From Rheinheimera sp. (lineage in GTDB: Bacteria > Pseudomonadota > Gammaproteobacteria > Enterobacterales > Alteromonadaceae): 64,000 bases of DNA. How positions within the stretch are numbered: position 1 is the first letter of the stretch; each line of letters begins with the position of its first letter. Under the pieces are notes generated by a model, which was not told the DNA's origin, did no database searches, and was given only the letters and a program-made list of their open reading frames with translations. The position numbers and the translations under genes are program-made. This document shows, in pieces, positions 52,364-60,281 of this stretch. Location of the stretch: NCBI RefSeq assembly GCF_030690345.1, contig NZ_JAUYGV010000007.1:248001-312000 (forward strand). The letters are read 5' to 3'.

Positions 52364-52618
52364 ATGCCAAGCTGGGTAAGCATGCAGAGGCGTTTGCTGC
52401 ACATGTATAAAGATGGCAAACCAATAAACCTGGTCACGTTTCAGCGTGCAAGAAACGCTGCCAATCTTAATTTCAGGCCTTGGCAGGTAATACATAGCGT
52501 GCCCGGACAAACATTACCATTTTACTGGCACGATTCGTTGGAAAAAATAAAGTCGGCGTTAGAGCAGGGTGGCTACACTTGGGAGTGGTCACCCATTGAA
52601 AACATACTGAGTGAATGA
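52364..52618 (+). CDS. SOS-controlled small protein upstream of SRAP gene
   Basis: 84 residues from ATG 52364, directly after the LexA box. Basic start (MPSWVSMQRRLLHMYKDGKP), then VTFQRARNAANL and PFYWHDSLEKIKSALEQGGY. No named family known to me. It shares the transcript with the SRAP gene, whose start is 2 bases behind its stop, so a joint role in DNA damage handling is likely. Confidence 0.65.
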   Translation: MPSWVSMQRRLLHMYKDGKPINLVTFQRARNAANLNFRPWQVIHSVPGQTLPFYWHDSLEKIKSALEQGGYTWEWSPIENILSE

Positions 52619-52620
52619 TT

Positions 52621-53190
52621 ATGTGCGGTCGTCTTAACGTTACCGATGATCCTTTAATGATTGGCCTGGCCGAAGCGCTGGGTATTCAACTATCAGTGCA
52701 AACAAACATTGACCTTAGGCCAACGCAGGAACTTGCAGCGGTTACGACAGCAGGGCAGTTAAATTGTCGCTGGGGCATTAAGCCGGCATGGTCAGATAAA
52801 TTGCTGATCAATGCCCAAGCAGAAAAAATGGCAACCAGTAGGTTATGGCGACCGGCGTTTAAGCATCAGCGCTGCCTGGTGCCGTGCACCGGTTGGTATG
52901 AATGGCGCACTGAGCAAGACGAGCACAAGCACAAATACCTGTTTACCGGCGCAAACCACAAACCCCTGCTAATGGCAGCACTTTACTGGTCGGCCGGTGT
53001 GTATGACGATAAGCCCACGCTGGTTACGCTAACCACCACGCCAAACCAATACGCGGCACAGTATCACCACCGCATGCCGGTAATTATCCCAACCGATAAC
53101 GCAGACTGGTGGCTAAACGGCAGGGCAGAAGGGCTGGCGCCGCTGCTAATGCCATTTCCAGATAAAGCAATTGTTGCCAGCGCCTCCTGA
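52621..53190 (+). CDS. yedK: SRAP domain protein (YedK/HMCES family)
   Basis: 189 residues. Start set at ATG 52621 because Cys2 must become the N-terminal residue that bonds to abasic sites; an ATG two codons earlier would bury it. Catalytic set visible: Cys2 (MCGR), Asn64 in NAQAEKM, Glu94 in WYEW, His149 in HHRMP. Shields abasic sites in single-stranded DNA. LexA-controlled here, which E. coli yedK is not known to be in such a direct way. Confidence 0.92.
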   Translation: MCGRLNVTDDPLMIGLAEALGIQLSVQTNIDLRPTQELAAVTTAGQLNCRWGIKPAWSDKLLINAQAEKMATSRLWRPAFKHQRCLVPCTGWYEWRTEQDEHKHKYLFTGANHKPLLMAALYWSAGVYDDKPTLVTLTTTPNQYAAQYHHRMPVIIPTDNADWWLNGRAEGLAPLLMPFPDKAIVASAS

Positions 53191-53207
53191 CACTCCGTGA
53201 CAGAGCT

Positions 53208-53606
53208 TTACATTTTGCAAAATTCTACGACTGCGTGTTTAAGTGCTTCTTCACCAGCCATGCCGGCAACCTTTTTAATTGCTTTCGTTAGATTTTCTAA
53301 ACCATGTGACTTTGAAAGTTCAACCTGTACCTGATCACCGCTCGGGGTAAGAACAAGTTCTTTGTCAGTTAATGAAAAGCTACCGCTAGCACCAACTAAT
53401 CCCCAAGTGTTTCGGTTAGAACCGTGATAGACCCTCAGTAATCCTGCTGCCCAAATTTCATCCATATGATATTTGAACTTATGAAATTCTTCGTCCGAGT
53501 CGGAATTTGGGCAAAAGGTTTTAACCAATAAACCTGATGTCACTCCGGCATAGCCAGAAGCCTTAGCCAAATCAAGAATAGATTTCAGGTATTGAGCATC
53601 GATCAT
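53208..53606 (-). CDS. Hypothetical protein with winged-helix-like N-terminus
   Basis: 132 residues, AAGGGA ahead of the ATG. LKSILDLAKASG, VTSGLLVKTFC and YHMDEIWAAGLLRVYHG look like a winged helix; the rest holds strands and a C-terminal helix. Similar in shape to DUF2513-type phage proteins but not assigned. Convergent with the SRAP operon. Confidence 0.6.
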   Translation of the reverse strand: MIDAQYLKSILDLAKASGYAGVTSGLLVKTFCPNSDSDEEFHKFKYHMDEIWAAGLLRVYHGSNRNTWGLVGASGSFSLTDKELVLTPSGDQVQVELSKSHGLENLTKAIKKVAGMAGEEALKHAVVEFCKM

Positions 53607-53721
53607 GAAAGTCCCTTAATTTTATTTGTGTTCCTAATTAAGGATATATAAGTTCATTCTATAGGCAAGCAAGCGTAAAAAATACTTATACAGTACGCCA
53701 ATGTGTTTTTATTAAATTTAC

Positions 53722-53770
53722 TGGTGCGGTCTAGTGGATTCGAACCACCGACCCCCAACAAGTCAAGGTA
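53722..53770 (-). pseudogene. 3' half of tRNA-Val(GAC), fossil att or degenerate tRNA
   Basis: On the minus strand the sequence runs from CCTTGAC (anticodon loop with GAC) through GGTGGTTCGAATCCACT (T arm) and AGACCGCA to an encoded CCA. It matches the 3' half of bacterial tRNA-Val(GAC). The 5' half upstream is not a normal D arm and pairs poorly. A 3' half of a tRNA is what integrases leave as att. Confidence 0.7.
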
Positions 53771-53947
53771 CTGGTTTTCAAAGACGCTGGCCAAAGAGCC
53801 GCAGCAACAGGAGACGTGGGTATTGAAGTTGGAATATGACTGACGCTTAATCCATGCAAAAGAATTTTGGAGCTAATACTTTAATCGACCGTTTAAAATA
53901 ACCGTATGAAAATAATTTAAAAATAAACTGGTCGGATGAGTTGAAGG

Positions 53948-53956
53948 TGCTATAAT
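53948..53956 (+). promoter_or_regulatory. Extended -10 promoter
   Basis: TGCTATAAT, a perfect extended -10 hexamer pair, about 130 bases before the 69-residue gene; no good -35 is seen. Confidence 0.5.
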
Positions 53957-54086
53957 TTGAATTGCAGCTTAGCTGTAAGAACAGGGGCGCGCCAACGCCC
54001 CTTCAGTTAAACATCATGCTGGTGCACGTTGCTATAACCAACGAATGAATAGTAGCGCACCTTGCATAATTTTGCGAGGGCCAAAT

Positions 54087-54296
54087 ATGGCTAAGGTAAT
54101 AAAAGGTTTAGGTAGTGAATCGGGATCTGGAAATGACGCATACAAGGATGGTCGCGGCAGAGTTGTAACGCGGCCAAAAATGGTAAAGGAAGTTGAGCTA
54201 GGAAGGCACCCTGATTACCACATCGTTGAGATTGGTGGGACTAAATATGTCAGGGGCAACCCTGACAGCAACCCAGGCAATAATATAAACGATTAA
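54087..54296 (+). CDS. Small protein, DUF3892-like
   Basis: 69 residues from ATG 54087 with GAGGG ahead. The part PKMVKEVELGRHPDYHIVEI, GGTKYVRGNPDSNPGNN resembles DUF3892 proteins of unknown function. Its own promoter and terminator suggest expression in the lysogen. Confidence 0.6.
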   Translation: MAKVIKGLGSESGSGNDAYKDGRGRVVTRPKMVKEVELGRHPDYHIVEIGGTKYVRGNPDSNPGNNIND

Positions 54297-54300
54297 ACCT

Positions 54301-54324
54301 AGGCACCTCCGGGTGCCTATTCTT
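54301..54324 (+). terminator. Terminator after the DUF3892-like gene
   Basis: AGGCACC, loop TCCG, GGTGCCT, then ATTCTTAT. The reverse strand has fewer Ts, so it mainly serves the + strand. Confidence 0.6.
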
Positions 54325-54347
54325 ATATGACACCTCATAATTCTTCT

Positions 54348-55586
54348 TTAAACAACCTTTAACGTTTTCTTCCCACTTAGCGCCATCTTGCCGGTGGCTG
54401 CTTCTTCGATGTGGTTACTCCACCATTCCATTAACTTGGTCCTGCGCTCAAGGTAAGTTGCCCGGTTATACGCCGACCGCACCTGGTTAGTATCCTGGTG
54501 AGCCAATGCTGCCTCAATAACATCATGATCAAAGCCTTGTTCATTCAGAGTAGTACTGGCCAGCGCGCGTAAACCATGCGATACCAACACTCCGGTGTAA
54601 CCCATACGCTGCAGTGCCCGGTTGGCGGTTTCAGAATGAGTGGGTAAGCCTGGGTTACGGTCTGATGCAAAAATATAGGGAGAACGGCCGGTTATAGGTT
54701 TCATAAATTCCAACAGCGCGGCTGTCTGCTGTGTAAGTGGCACCTGATGCTCGCGCTTCTGCTTCATTCGCTCAGCAGGTATAACCCAGAGCATCTTATC
54801 CAGTTGTATTTCGTCCCAGCGCGCACCGGCGGCTTCTGAAGGCCGCACCATAGTATGCAATTGCCACTCTATAAGGCAGCGTGTCATTATCCGGATCTGC
54901 GCATAGCTTAACGCCTTCATCAGTTCCGGTAACTGTTCTGGTTTTATGGTCGGCATCTTTGTAGCTTTAGCGCTGGCAAACGCCGCTTTAATACCGGCTA
55001 GCGGGTTGTGCTGCAAAATACCTGTATTAACGCACCAGGTCATTAACTCGTTGAGGCGCTGGCACAGCCTTGTAATGGTTTCGCTCTTGCCAGCCGCCTC
55101 CAGCGGCTTCAGCTCTTCAATTACAACCGGAGCTGTCAGTTCGTTAACAGGCCAGCTGCCAAGGGCAGGGAATAAGTGCGTGTCAAAAGACCGGCGAATA
55201 GTAAAAGCATGGCGATCGCTGACATGGGTAAATTTAACGGCAAACCATTTTTCCGCAACGTCAGCCAACGTTGTACTGATCTCGCGCCGGCGTTTGTCGC
55301 TTTGTGCGTCCAGCCACTTTTTTGGATCAATATCTTTTGCCAGCAGTTCGCGGTATTCCACACGCGATTTTCTGGCCGCGGCTAATGAAGTTTCAGGGTA
55401 GCTGCCGATCTTTAAATAATTAGGCGTTTTAACATGCGGTCGGGTGTAGCGAAACAGCCATGATTTGTTGCCGGCGGCAGTGATCCGCAGCTCTAAACCG
55501 TCGCCATCATACAGCGAATAAAGCTTATCTTTCGGCTTTGCAGAGCGCACTTCCGTGTCGCTTAAAGGTGTTGTTTTTCTTGCCAT
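54348..55586 (-). CDS. int: P4-type tyrosine integrase of the prophage (Int2)
   Basis: 412 residues from ATG 55586, aligning with the start of Int1. DUF4102-type N-terminus (PLSDTEVRSAKPKDKLYSLY), then catalytic Arg in TMVRPSEAAGARW, HGLRALASTTLNE, and ALAHQDTNQVRSAYNRA with the Tyr. It ends beside tRNA-Arg(CCU) with the right att core 185 bases behind its start and carries out integration there. Its arm sites are probably GTAGTATTA. Confidence 0.94.
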   Translation of the reverse strand: MARKTTPLSDTEVRSAKPKDKLYSLYDGDGLELRITAAGNKSWLFRYTRPHVKTPNYLKIGSYPETSLAAARKSRVEYRELLAKDIDPKKWLDAQSDKRRREISTTLADVAEKWFAVKFTHVSDRHAFTIRRSFDTHLFPALGSWPVNELTAPVVIEELKPLEAAGKSETITRLCQRLNELMTWCVNTGILQHNPLAGIKAAFASAKATKMPTIKPEQLPELMKALSYAQIRIMTRCLIEWQLHTMVRPSEAAGARWDEIQLDKMLWVIPAERMKQKREHQVPLTQQTAALLEFMKPITGRSPYIFASDRNPGLPTHSETANRALQRMGYTGVLVSHGLRALASTTLNEQGFDHDVIEAALAHQDTNQVRSAYNRATYLERRTKLMEWWSNHIEEAATGKMALSGKKTLKVV

Positions 55587-55597
55587 TTCCCCGCCCA

Positions 55598-55648
55598 TAA
55601 TACTACAACTTTAACACTGCACCGGATGTAGTATTATCCGTAGTATTA
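55598..55648. repeat. GTAGTATTA arm sites, right side
   Basis: TAATACTAC (55598-55606) is the inverse of GTAGTATTA at 55628-55636 and 55640-55648; the two direct copies are 12 bases apart. The same word occurs twice at 16600-16620, on the other side of the prophage. Confidence 0.7.
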
Positions 55649-55665
55649 AAATTACCTGCTCTTAC

Positions 55666-55754
55666 CGAACCATTCTGAACTAAGTTGAACTAACAGATCA
55701 AGTGAGAGTGTTGTATTTACTGGCTTTACTGAACGTAGTAGGACTTTGGTGAAC
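55666..55754 (+). repeat. Helically phased TGAAC repeats near right att
   Basis: CGAAC at 55666, TGAAC at 55676 and 55686, then TGAAC at 55730, AGGAC at 55740 and TGAAC at 55750: all 10 or 20 bases apart within each group. Same layout as the AGACC series beside int1. Confidence 0.65.
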
Positions 55755-55770
55755 CAATTTAAACCTTGGA

Positions 55771-55793
55771 TTGGCTGCCCCAGCAGGAATCGA
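55771..55793. repeat. Right attachment core
   Basis: Exact second copy of the 23-bp sequence at 16534-16556; covers CCA, discriminator, the 3' acceptor strand and part of the T arm of tRNA-Arg(CCU), so the tRNA stays whole after integration. Confidence 0.92.
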
Positions 55794-55846
55794 ACCTGCA
55801 ACTGCCCCTTAGGAGGGGGCCGTTATATCCATTTAACTATGGGGCA
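55772..55846 (-). tRNA. argW: tRNA-Arg(CCU)
   Basis: 75 bases folding as a full cloverleaf on the minus strand: acceptor TGCCCCA/TGGGGCA, D arm GTTA-AATGGATA-TAAC, anticodon stem GCCCC/GGGGC with loop CTCCTAA (anticodon CCT), T arm GCAGG-TTCGATT-CCTGC, discriminator G and encoded CCA. It serves as the integration target for the prophage. The symbol is by analogy with the E. coli argW gene, also a phage target. Confidence 0.95.
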
Positions 55847-55894
55847 ACGGCGCGAAAGTGTAGCAGAGTGCGCCGGTGTTGGGAACCTGAGCCA

Positions 55895-57034
55895 CTAATA
55901 ACCGGTGCTTTTTCGCACACTTACCACATCGCCGGGTTGGATATGCTGTAGCAGTTGCTGCTCTGTGCTGACTGCAGTGGCGTGACGCTCATTAAGCCCG
56001 CTAACCTGCAGCTTAACCGGGCTTTGCAGCAGGCGTTTTACCTGCGGAGTGCCGGGGTTACGCTGTAACTGAAACAGCTGCAGCTCGTCGTCTTGCTGCA
56101 GGCCATGTATTTTGCCCAGTGCCAGTGTGATCTGATTGTTTTTTACCTGTATTACCGTGCTAAGCAGGGGTTCGCATTGCAGTTGTTGCTGTACATCTTC
56201 AGCCACAGCTTGCAACACCTGGTCAATTTTTTGGCCATAGGGCATTTGCCAAAAAGCCTGGCTGTGGCTAAGCGGCGTATTTTTGCGTTTATAAGGCCAG
56301 GAAGCGCTGGTGCGATATTCCTGTTGGTGCACTAAGCTTTGCTCAAATAAATCGTACAGTGTTATTTCTATCGCAAAAAAACGCTCTTTCTGATCTTGTT
56401 GCCAGAAACGGCTGGTAGTTTGCCCCAGCGATAAATCATTGATGCTGGCACTGAGCACATAGCGGTGACCTTCGCTGAATAAGCGCTCGGTATCGGGATA
56501 CACCAGTTGTTGTGGCGTGATACTTTGCGTATAGGTGGTGACCAGTGCTGTTGGGCTGTAATCACGTAAATGATGCTCTAACTGCGTTGTGGCATCTTTA
56601 CCCAATTCAAACAACTGGCCGTAGATGGCATCTTGCCGCGCTTGTAGCTGGACCTGGCCCAGTAACAGAGGCTTGCGGTAGGTATTACCGATACACCCGG
56701 ACAGCTGAGGCTCTATATCTACCCGCACGGTGACGCTGATCACATTACCGCTGCGGCTCTCTGACAGCAGTTGCAGTTGTTTAATTTCGCCGTTACTGAC
56801 CACGCCGAGCTGCTCTGCCTGCAGCACGCCGTTAAGCATTTGCCGGGTGCTGCTGAGACTGGCGCCGGCAAACAGGGCGGCACGCTTTACCGCGTCGTCA
56901 ATAGCAGCTTGTCTGGCAGCTTCGGTATTGCCTTGCTCAATCATGGCCTGGCCGGTGGCTTCATACCAATCTGCGCTCAGGTTAGCACTGAATAGCATAC
57001 AGGCGAGGACACTAAGCTTTAGATGATTATTCAT
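55895..57034 (-). CDS. flgT: Flagellar H-ring protein FlgT
   Basis: 379 residues from ATG 57034 (AAGGGTG ahead). Signal peptide (LKLSVLACMLFSANLSADW), then the FlgT opening YEATGQAMIEQGNTEAARQA, AIDDAVKRAALFAGASLSS, a middle domain, and a C-terminal SH3-like domain (GKIHGLQQDDELQLF, IQPGDVVSV). Forms the H ring that supports the Na+- or H+-driven polar motor in Vibrio-type flagella. Divergent from flgP. Confidence 0.88.
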   Translation of the reverse strand: MNNHLKLSVLACMLFSANLSADWYEATGQAMIEQGNTEAARQAAIDDAVKRAALFAGASLSSTRQMLNGVLQAEQLGVVSNGEIKQLQLLSESRSGNVISVTVRVDIEPQLSGCIGNTYRKPLLLGQVQLQARQDAIYGQLFELGKDATTQLEHHLRDYSPTALVTTYTQSITPQQLVYPDTERLFSEGHRYVLSASINDLSLGQTTSRFWQQDQKERFFAIEITLYDLFEQSLVHQQEYRTSASWPYKRKNTPLSHSQAFWQMPYGQKIDQVLQAVAEDVQQQLQCEPLLSTVIQVKNNQITLALGKIHGLQQDDELQLFQLQRNPGTPQVKRLLQSPVKLQVSGLNERHATAVSTEQQLLQHIQPGDVVSVRKSTGY

Positions 57035-57101
57035 AACACCCTTATTAACAGCTGACACTTTTGTACTTACCGGTGAATAAGCAAAATACATGCCTTAATG
57101 C

Positions 57102-57117
57102 TGGCGTGAATTTTGCT
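57102..57117 (+). promoter_or_regulatory. Sigma-54 promoter of flgP
   Basis: TGGCGTGAATTTTGCT matches TGGCACG-N4-TTGCW with GG and GC at the right spacing and two changes in the middle. It lies 48 bases before flgP and fits FlrA/FlrC-type flagellar control. Confidence 0.75.
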
Positions 57118-57164
57118 ATTACTTTGCCTAACAGTGTCAATTAAAACTCACCCCGGGGATAAAT

Positions 57165-57626
57165 ATGAAGCTCTTGTTGAGTGCCAGTGTAGTTGCGGCC
57201 TTATTGGTTGCAGGTTGTTCACCTTTGTACAACCGCCACGTTGAGTATGCAGATGTTAAGCCGGAAGCCTTTCCGCTGGTGCGTGCGGTAGGCTATGCGC
57301 CAATCAGTGCTCAGTTAGGCGCCAATACCGAACATAAAATGCTGCAAGCGATGAAAGCGTCGAAGCTGGATGCCTATCGTGAGTTAACCGAAATTGTTTA
57401 CGGCCAAAAAATTGACGCCAGTAATCAGCTGCAGAAAATGGTGTTGGCGGATGAAAAACTGTCGGCGTCAGTAAAAGGTGTGATCACCGGCGCCAGGGTA
57501 GTAAAAACCTACGCGGTAGATGACGTCTATATTACTGAGCTGGAGTTGGATTTTGAACAGGTGTATCAGCTGTATCAGAACACCAAACCGAGGCAGACCA
57601 TTAAGAGTGTGCGCTACTATTATTAA
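57165..57626 (+). CDS. flgP: Outer-membrane flagellar lipoprotein FlgP
   Basis: 153 residues with a lipobox LLVAGC (lipidated Cys18) and an LPP20-like body, QAMKASKLDAYRELTEIVYG, ending in a beta strand. Vibrio FlgP is needed for motility and outer-membrane disk formation. Placed between flgT and flgN as in related genomes. flgO is not seen nearby. Confidence 0.85.
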   Translation: MKLLLSASVVAALLVAGCSPLYNRHVEYADVKPEAFPLVRAVGYAPISAQLGANTEHKMLQAMKASKLDAYRELTEIVYGQKIDASNQLQKMVLADEKLSASVKGVITGARVVKTYAVDDVYITELELDFEQVYQLYQNTKPRQTIKSVRYYY

Positions 57627-57667
57627 GGCGGGGGGTACTGAAACCGGACAATTTCAGCTGCGCCGGC

Positions 57668-58102
57668 TCAGGCTTTAATGCCTTTACCTTTGTTTTCTAC
57701 CGCAGGCTTGCCTTTGCTGGTGTAGGTTAAGCCTGACTTACCTCTGCTGGACAGTAATTCGGTTTTAAACCGTGCCAGAGTCAGTTGGCTTTGTTCCAGA
57801 GTTTGTTGGTTAATGTCGTTTTGACGTTTACATTCTTCCAGTTGCAGATCCAGCGCTGCCACTTTTTGCTTAAACCAATCTTGTTGTTTGCACTGTTCCA
57901 GCTCTGCCGCTGCGGCAAGCTCACTATCGGTCTGTTGCAGTTGGCTCAGCATCGCAGATTTAGTCTGGGTAAGTTGTTCCAGCGCAACAATGTCACGGTC
58001 GGCGAGGGCGGCAAGTTCTTGCCGTAACAACAACAGCAACTCATCCAGATGTTGCTGTTGTTGGTTTAACAGGATGATGATGGCACTGGCAGCGTCGGTC
58101 AT
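57668..58102 (-). CDS. flgN: Flagellar export chaperone FlgN
   Basis: 144 residues, almost wholly alpha-helical with coiled-coil Leu/Gln repeats (residues 10-110), ending SGLTYTSKGKP, the FlgN signature. Chaperone for FlgK and FlgL. Starts within the flgM stop (ATGA). Confidence 0.9.
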   Translation of the reverse strand: MTDAASAIIILLNQQQQHLDELLLLLRQELAALADRDIVALEQLTQTKSAMLSQLQQTDSELAAAAELEQCKQQDWFKQKVAALDLQLEECKRQNDINQQTLEQSQLTLARFKTELLSSRGKSGLTYTSKGKPAVENKGKGIKA

Positions 58103-58419
58103 TTTTTACCGAATATTTCGCTTTCAAACTGCACAATACGTCGTGCCAGTTGGTCAACATTAATTTTGTACTTACCTTCAGCAATAGCTTGCTTAATTTT
58201 ATCGACCTTTTCCTGGTCAATACCCGTGCTGTTGCCGGCTTTCTCGGTTAGTTTGGCAAACTGCTGAGCTTGCGGCGTAATAGAGACTGAATCCTGTTTC
58301 TGGTTAGCAGTCTGGCTGGCATTTTGCTGCACAGTAGCCTGCTGACGCTGAACATTTTGTTCAACCTTGTCAGTTTTTACTTGCGGTGTATTTTGCAAGT
58401 TGTTGATATTAATAGCCAT
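58099..58419 (-). CDS. flgM: Anti-sigma-28 factor FlgM
   Basis: 106 residues. Flexible Gln-rich N-terminus, then DSVSITPQAQQFAKL and EKVDKIKQAIAEGKYKINVD followed by QLARRIVQFE, the sigma-28-binding part. Preceded by a near-perfect sigma-28 promoter, the usual feedback arrangement. Confidence 0.94.
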   Translation of the reverse strand: MAININNLQNTPQVKTDKVEQNVQRQQATVQQNASQTANQKQDSVSITPQAQQFAKLTEKAGNSTGIDQEKVDKIKQAIAEGKYKINVDQLARRIVQFESEIFGKK

Positions 58420-58460
58420 GCTCGGACCTCATCACCTTAATACAGTTCCTTATGTTCAGG

Positions 58461-58487
58461 TTAACGGCGTTAAACAGCAAAACTTTA
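58461..58487 (-). promoter_or_regulatory. Sigma-28 (FliA) promoter of flgM
   Basis: On the minus strand TAAAGTTT, an 11-base spacer, GCCGTTAA: 8/8 and 7/8 to the FliA consensus TAAAGTTT-N11-GCCGATAA. It lies 42 bases before the flgM ATG. Confidence 0.85.
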
Positions 58488-58496
58488 GTAAAATAA

Positions 58497-59204
58497 TCAA
58501 AATTTAATACTGACACGGTTTACTGCGGTTACTTCTGCGCTGATCGTTCGTTTGGACTGCCGATTCAGCACGCTGATGGTGTCACCCAGGCTGCCGTCGT
58601 GTTGCGCTATGCCGGTAGCGGCTACCTGTAATCCGTTGTCGCTAACTGATATTGTAACAACATCTCCCTTACAGACAAGGCAAAGATCCTGCAAGGTGAT
58701 AATTTGGCCTAACGACAGCGATTTTTTACTTTTAGCGCCAATAATCAGGCTCTCATCGCTCACCAGGCTACCACGCACAAAACGCCGCTCGCGGCTGTCT
58801 GTTGTCAACATATCGGCGCTGATCAGCGTTCCTGTAGTAATATTTTGTGTCATCACCACAGTGCGGACAATCTCGTCTATTCTTACCGGAACATACAGCA
58901 GCCAGCCTGGCTCAGCACTGCAACGCAGTTGAATAGTATTTTGCCGTTGTGTAATGTCCTGCGACAAACTCAGCTGCGGCGCAGTAACGCAATATTTGTC
59001 GCCAATGCGGTTATCCAGCGGCGTGACGTTAATTTGCAGCTCACCGCTGCTGGCGTCAACCTGTTGTTCCAACCATTGCCCCGCAAGTTCCGTCAGTTGC
59101 GCCGGCGTATAGCTTTGCGGCTCTGCCTGCACAAAGCTATTAAAGCTTAGCAGCGCGACAGTAGCTGTAAGTGTTTGTTTAAATAAATTTTCGTACTTTT
59201 TCAT
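58497..59204 (-). CDS. flgA: Flagellar P-ring assembly protein FlgA
   Basis: 235 residues. Signal peptide with cleavage near VQAEP, then the FlgA N-terminal domain and a C-terminal SAF domain (VVMTQNITTGTLISADML, SLSLGQIITLQDL). Periplasmic chaperone for FlgI. Followed by flgM after 77 bases. Confidence 0.9.
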   Translation of the reverse strand: MKKYENLFKQTLTATVALLSFNSFVQAEPQSYTPAQLTELAGQWLEQQVDASSGELQINVTPLDNRIGDKYCVTAPQLSLSQDITQRQNTIQLRCSAEPGWLLYVPVRIDEIVRTVVMTQNITTGTLISADMLTTDSRERRFVRGSLVSDESLIIGAKSKKSLSLGQIITLQDLCLVCKGDVVTISVSDNGLQVAATGIAQHDGSLGDTISVLNRQSKRTISAEVTAVNRVSIKF

Positions 59205-59335
59205 AAGGTTTCGGCTATGCTTTACGAACCAGGGGTTATAACATAGCGCAGAAAATTGACGCTATATGTAGATAACCGCTTTGTGTCCTGACACTAAGCA
59301 AGAATCGATCCTGAACGTATAAAGAGGAGTTGCCG

Positions 59336-60265
59336 ATGGCGAGTATTTTGGACTCGGTAAACCAGCGCACCCGGTTAGTCGGACAAAACCGGCTGGAGTT
59401 GCTGTTGTTTAAACTGGTTGGCCGCCAGCGCTATGGTATTAATGTGTTTAAGGTACGCGAAGTGCTGCAGTGTCCGCCATTAACCGCTATTCCAAGGCAA
59501 AACAAGTTTGTGCGCGGCATTGCCCATATTCGTGGCCAAACTATTTCTGTGATCGATTTAAGCCTGGCTACCGGTGGTAAGGCTATTGAGAACACCAAAG
59601 ACAGTTTTATTGTTATTGCCGAATACAACCGTTCTGTGCAGGGCTTTTTGGTTAACTCAGTAGAGCGCATTATTAATATCAACTGGGAAGCCATCATGCC
59701 GCCGCCAAAAGGTACCGCCGGTAAACAAAGCTATCTGACAGCGGTAACCGAGATTGACAAAGAACTGGTTGAAATTCTCGACGTGGAAAAGATTCTGGAG
59801 GAGATTTCGCCGTCACCTACTGCTATTACCAAACAGCTGGACACGCAAAGTATTACCGCTGACCTGGGCGACAGGGTTATTCTGATTGCCGATGACTCGG
59901 CAGTAGCGCGCAACCAGGTAAAACGTGCGCTTGAAGTGTTAGGTGTAAAGATGCATTTGGTTAATAATGGCCGCGAAGCGCTGGAGTATCTGCAGCAGGT
60001 AGCAAAAGAGTGCAATGAGTCGGTAACGGAAAAAATCGGCTTATTAATTTCTGATATCGAGATGCCGGAAATGGACGGCTATACCCTGACTGCCGAGATT
60101 AAGCTGGAACCGAAATTAAAGAAATTACACGTGATTTTACATACTTCGCTCAGCGGTGTATTTAATCAGCAGATGGTACAAAAGGTTGGCGCAGATGATT
60201 TTATTGCTAAATTTAATCCGGACGAGCTGGCCGGTTCTGTGGAAAAGTGGCTGCATGCTGATTAA
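59336..60265 (+). CDS. cheV: Chemotaxis protein CheV
   Basis: 309 residues from ATG 59336 (GAGGAG ahead). N-terminal CheW domain (LLLFKLVGRQRYGINVFKVR, VRGIAHIRGQTISVIDLS) joined to a C-terminal receiver domain with phospho-acceptor Asp in LLISDIEMPEMDGY and Lys in DDFIAKFNP. Couples receptors to CheA and adapts signalling. Divergent from flgA. Confidence 0.94.
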   Translation: MASILDSVNQRTRLVGQNRLELLLFKLVGRQRYGINVFKVREVLQCPPLTAIPRQNKFVRGIAHIRGQTISVIDLSLATGGKAIENTKDSFIVIAEYNRSVQGFLVNSVERIININWEAIMPPPKGTAGKQSYLTAVTEIDKELVEILDVEKILEEISPSPTAITKQLDTQSITADLGDRVILIADDSAVARNQVKRALEVLGVKMHLVNNGREALEYLQQVAKECNESVTEKIGLLISDIEMPEMDGYTLTAEIKLEPKLKKLHVILHTSLSGVFNQQMVQKVGADDFIAKFNPDELAGSVEKWLHAD

Positions 60266-60281
60266 TCGTTAAGGATAACCG

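Larger units (their letters stand above)
53607..54086. other. Non-coding interval with tRNA fossil and promoter
   Basis: 480 bases without a gene. Holds the tRNA-Val 3' half (53722-53770), an extended -10 TGCTATAAT (53948-53956), and a hairpin GGGGCG-CGCCAA-CGCCCC (about 53985-54002) in the leader of the next gene. Confidence 0.55.

Noticed and set aside
53722-53800. Complete functional tRNA on the minus strand
   Set aside because: The 5' half cannot form a normal D arm and acceptor pairing has mismatches; only the 3' half is convincing.
59240-59330. Sigma-54 or sigma-28 promoter ahead of cheV
   Set aside because: No sequence with correct spacing and core bases could be found.
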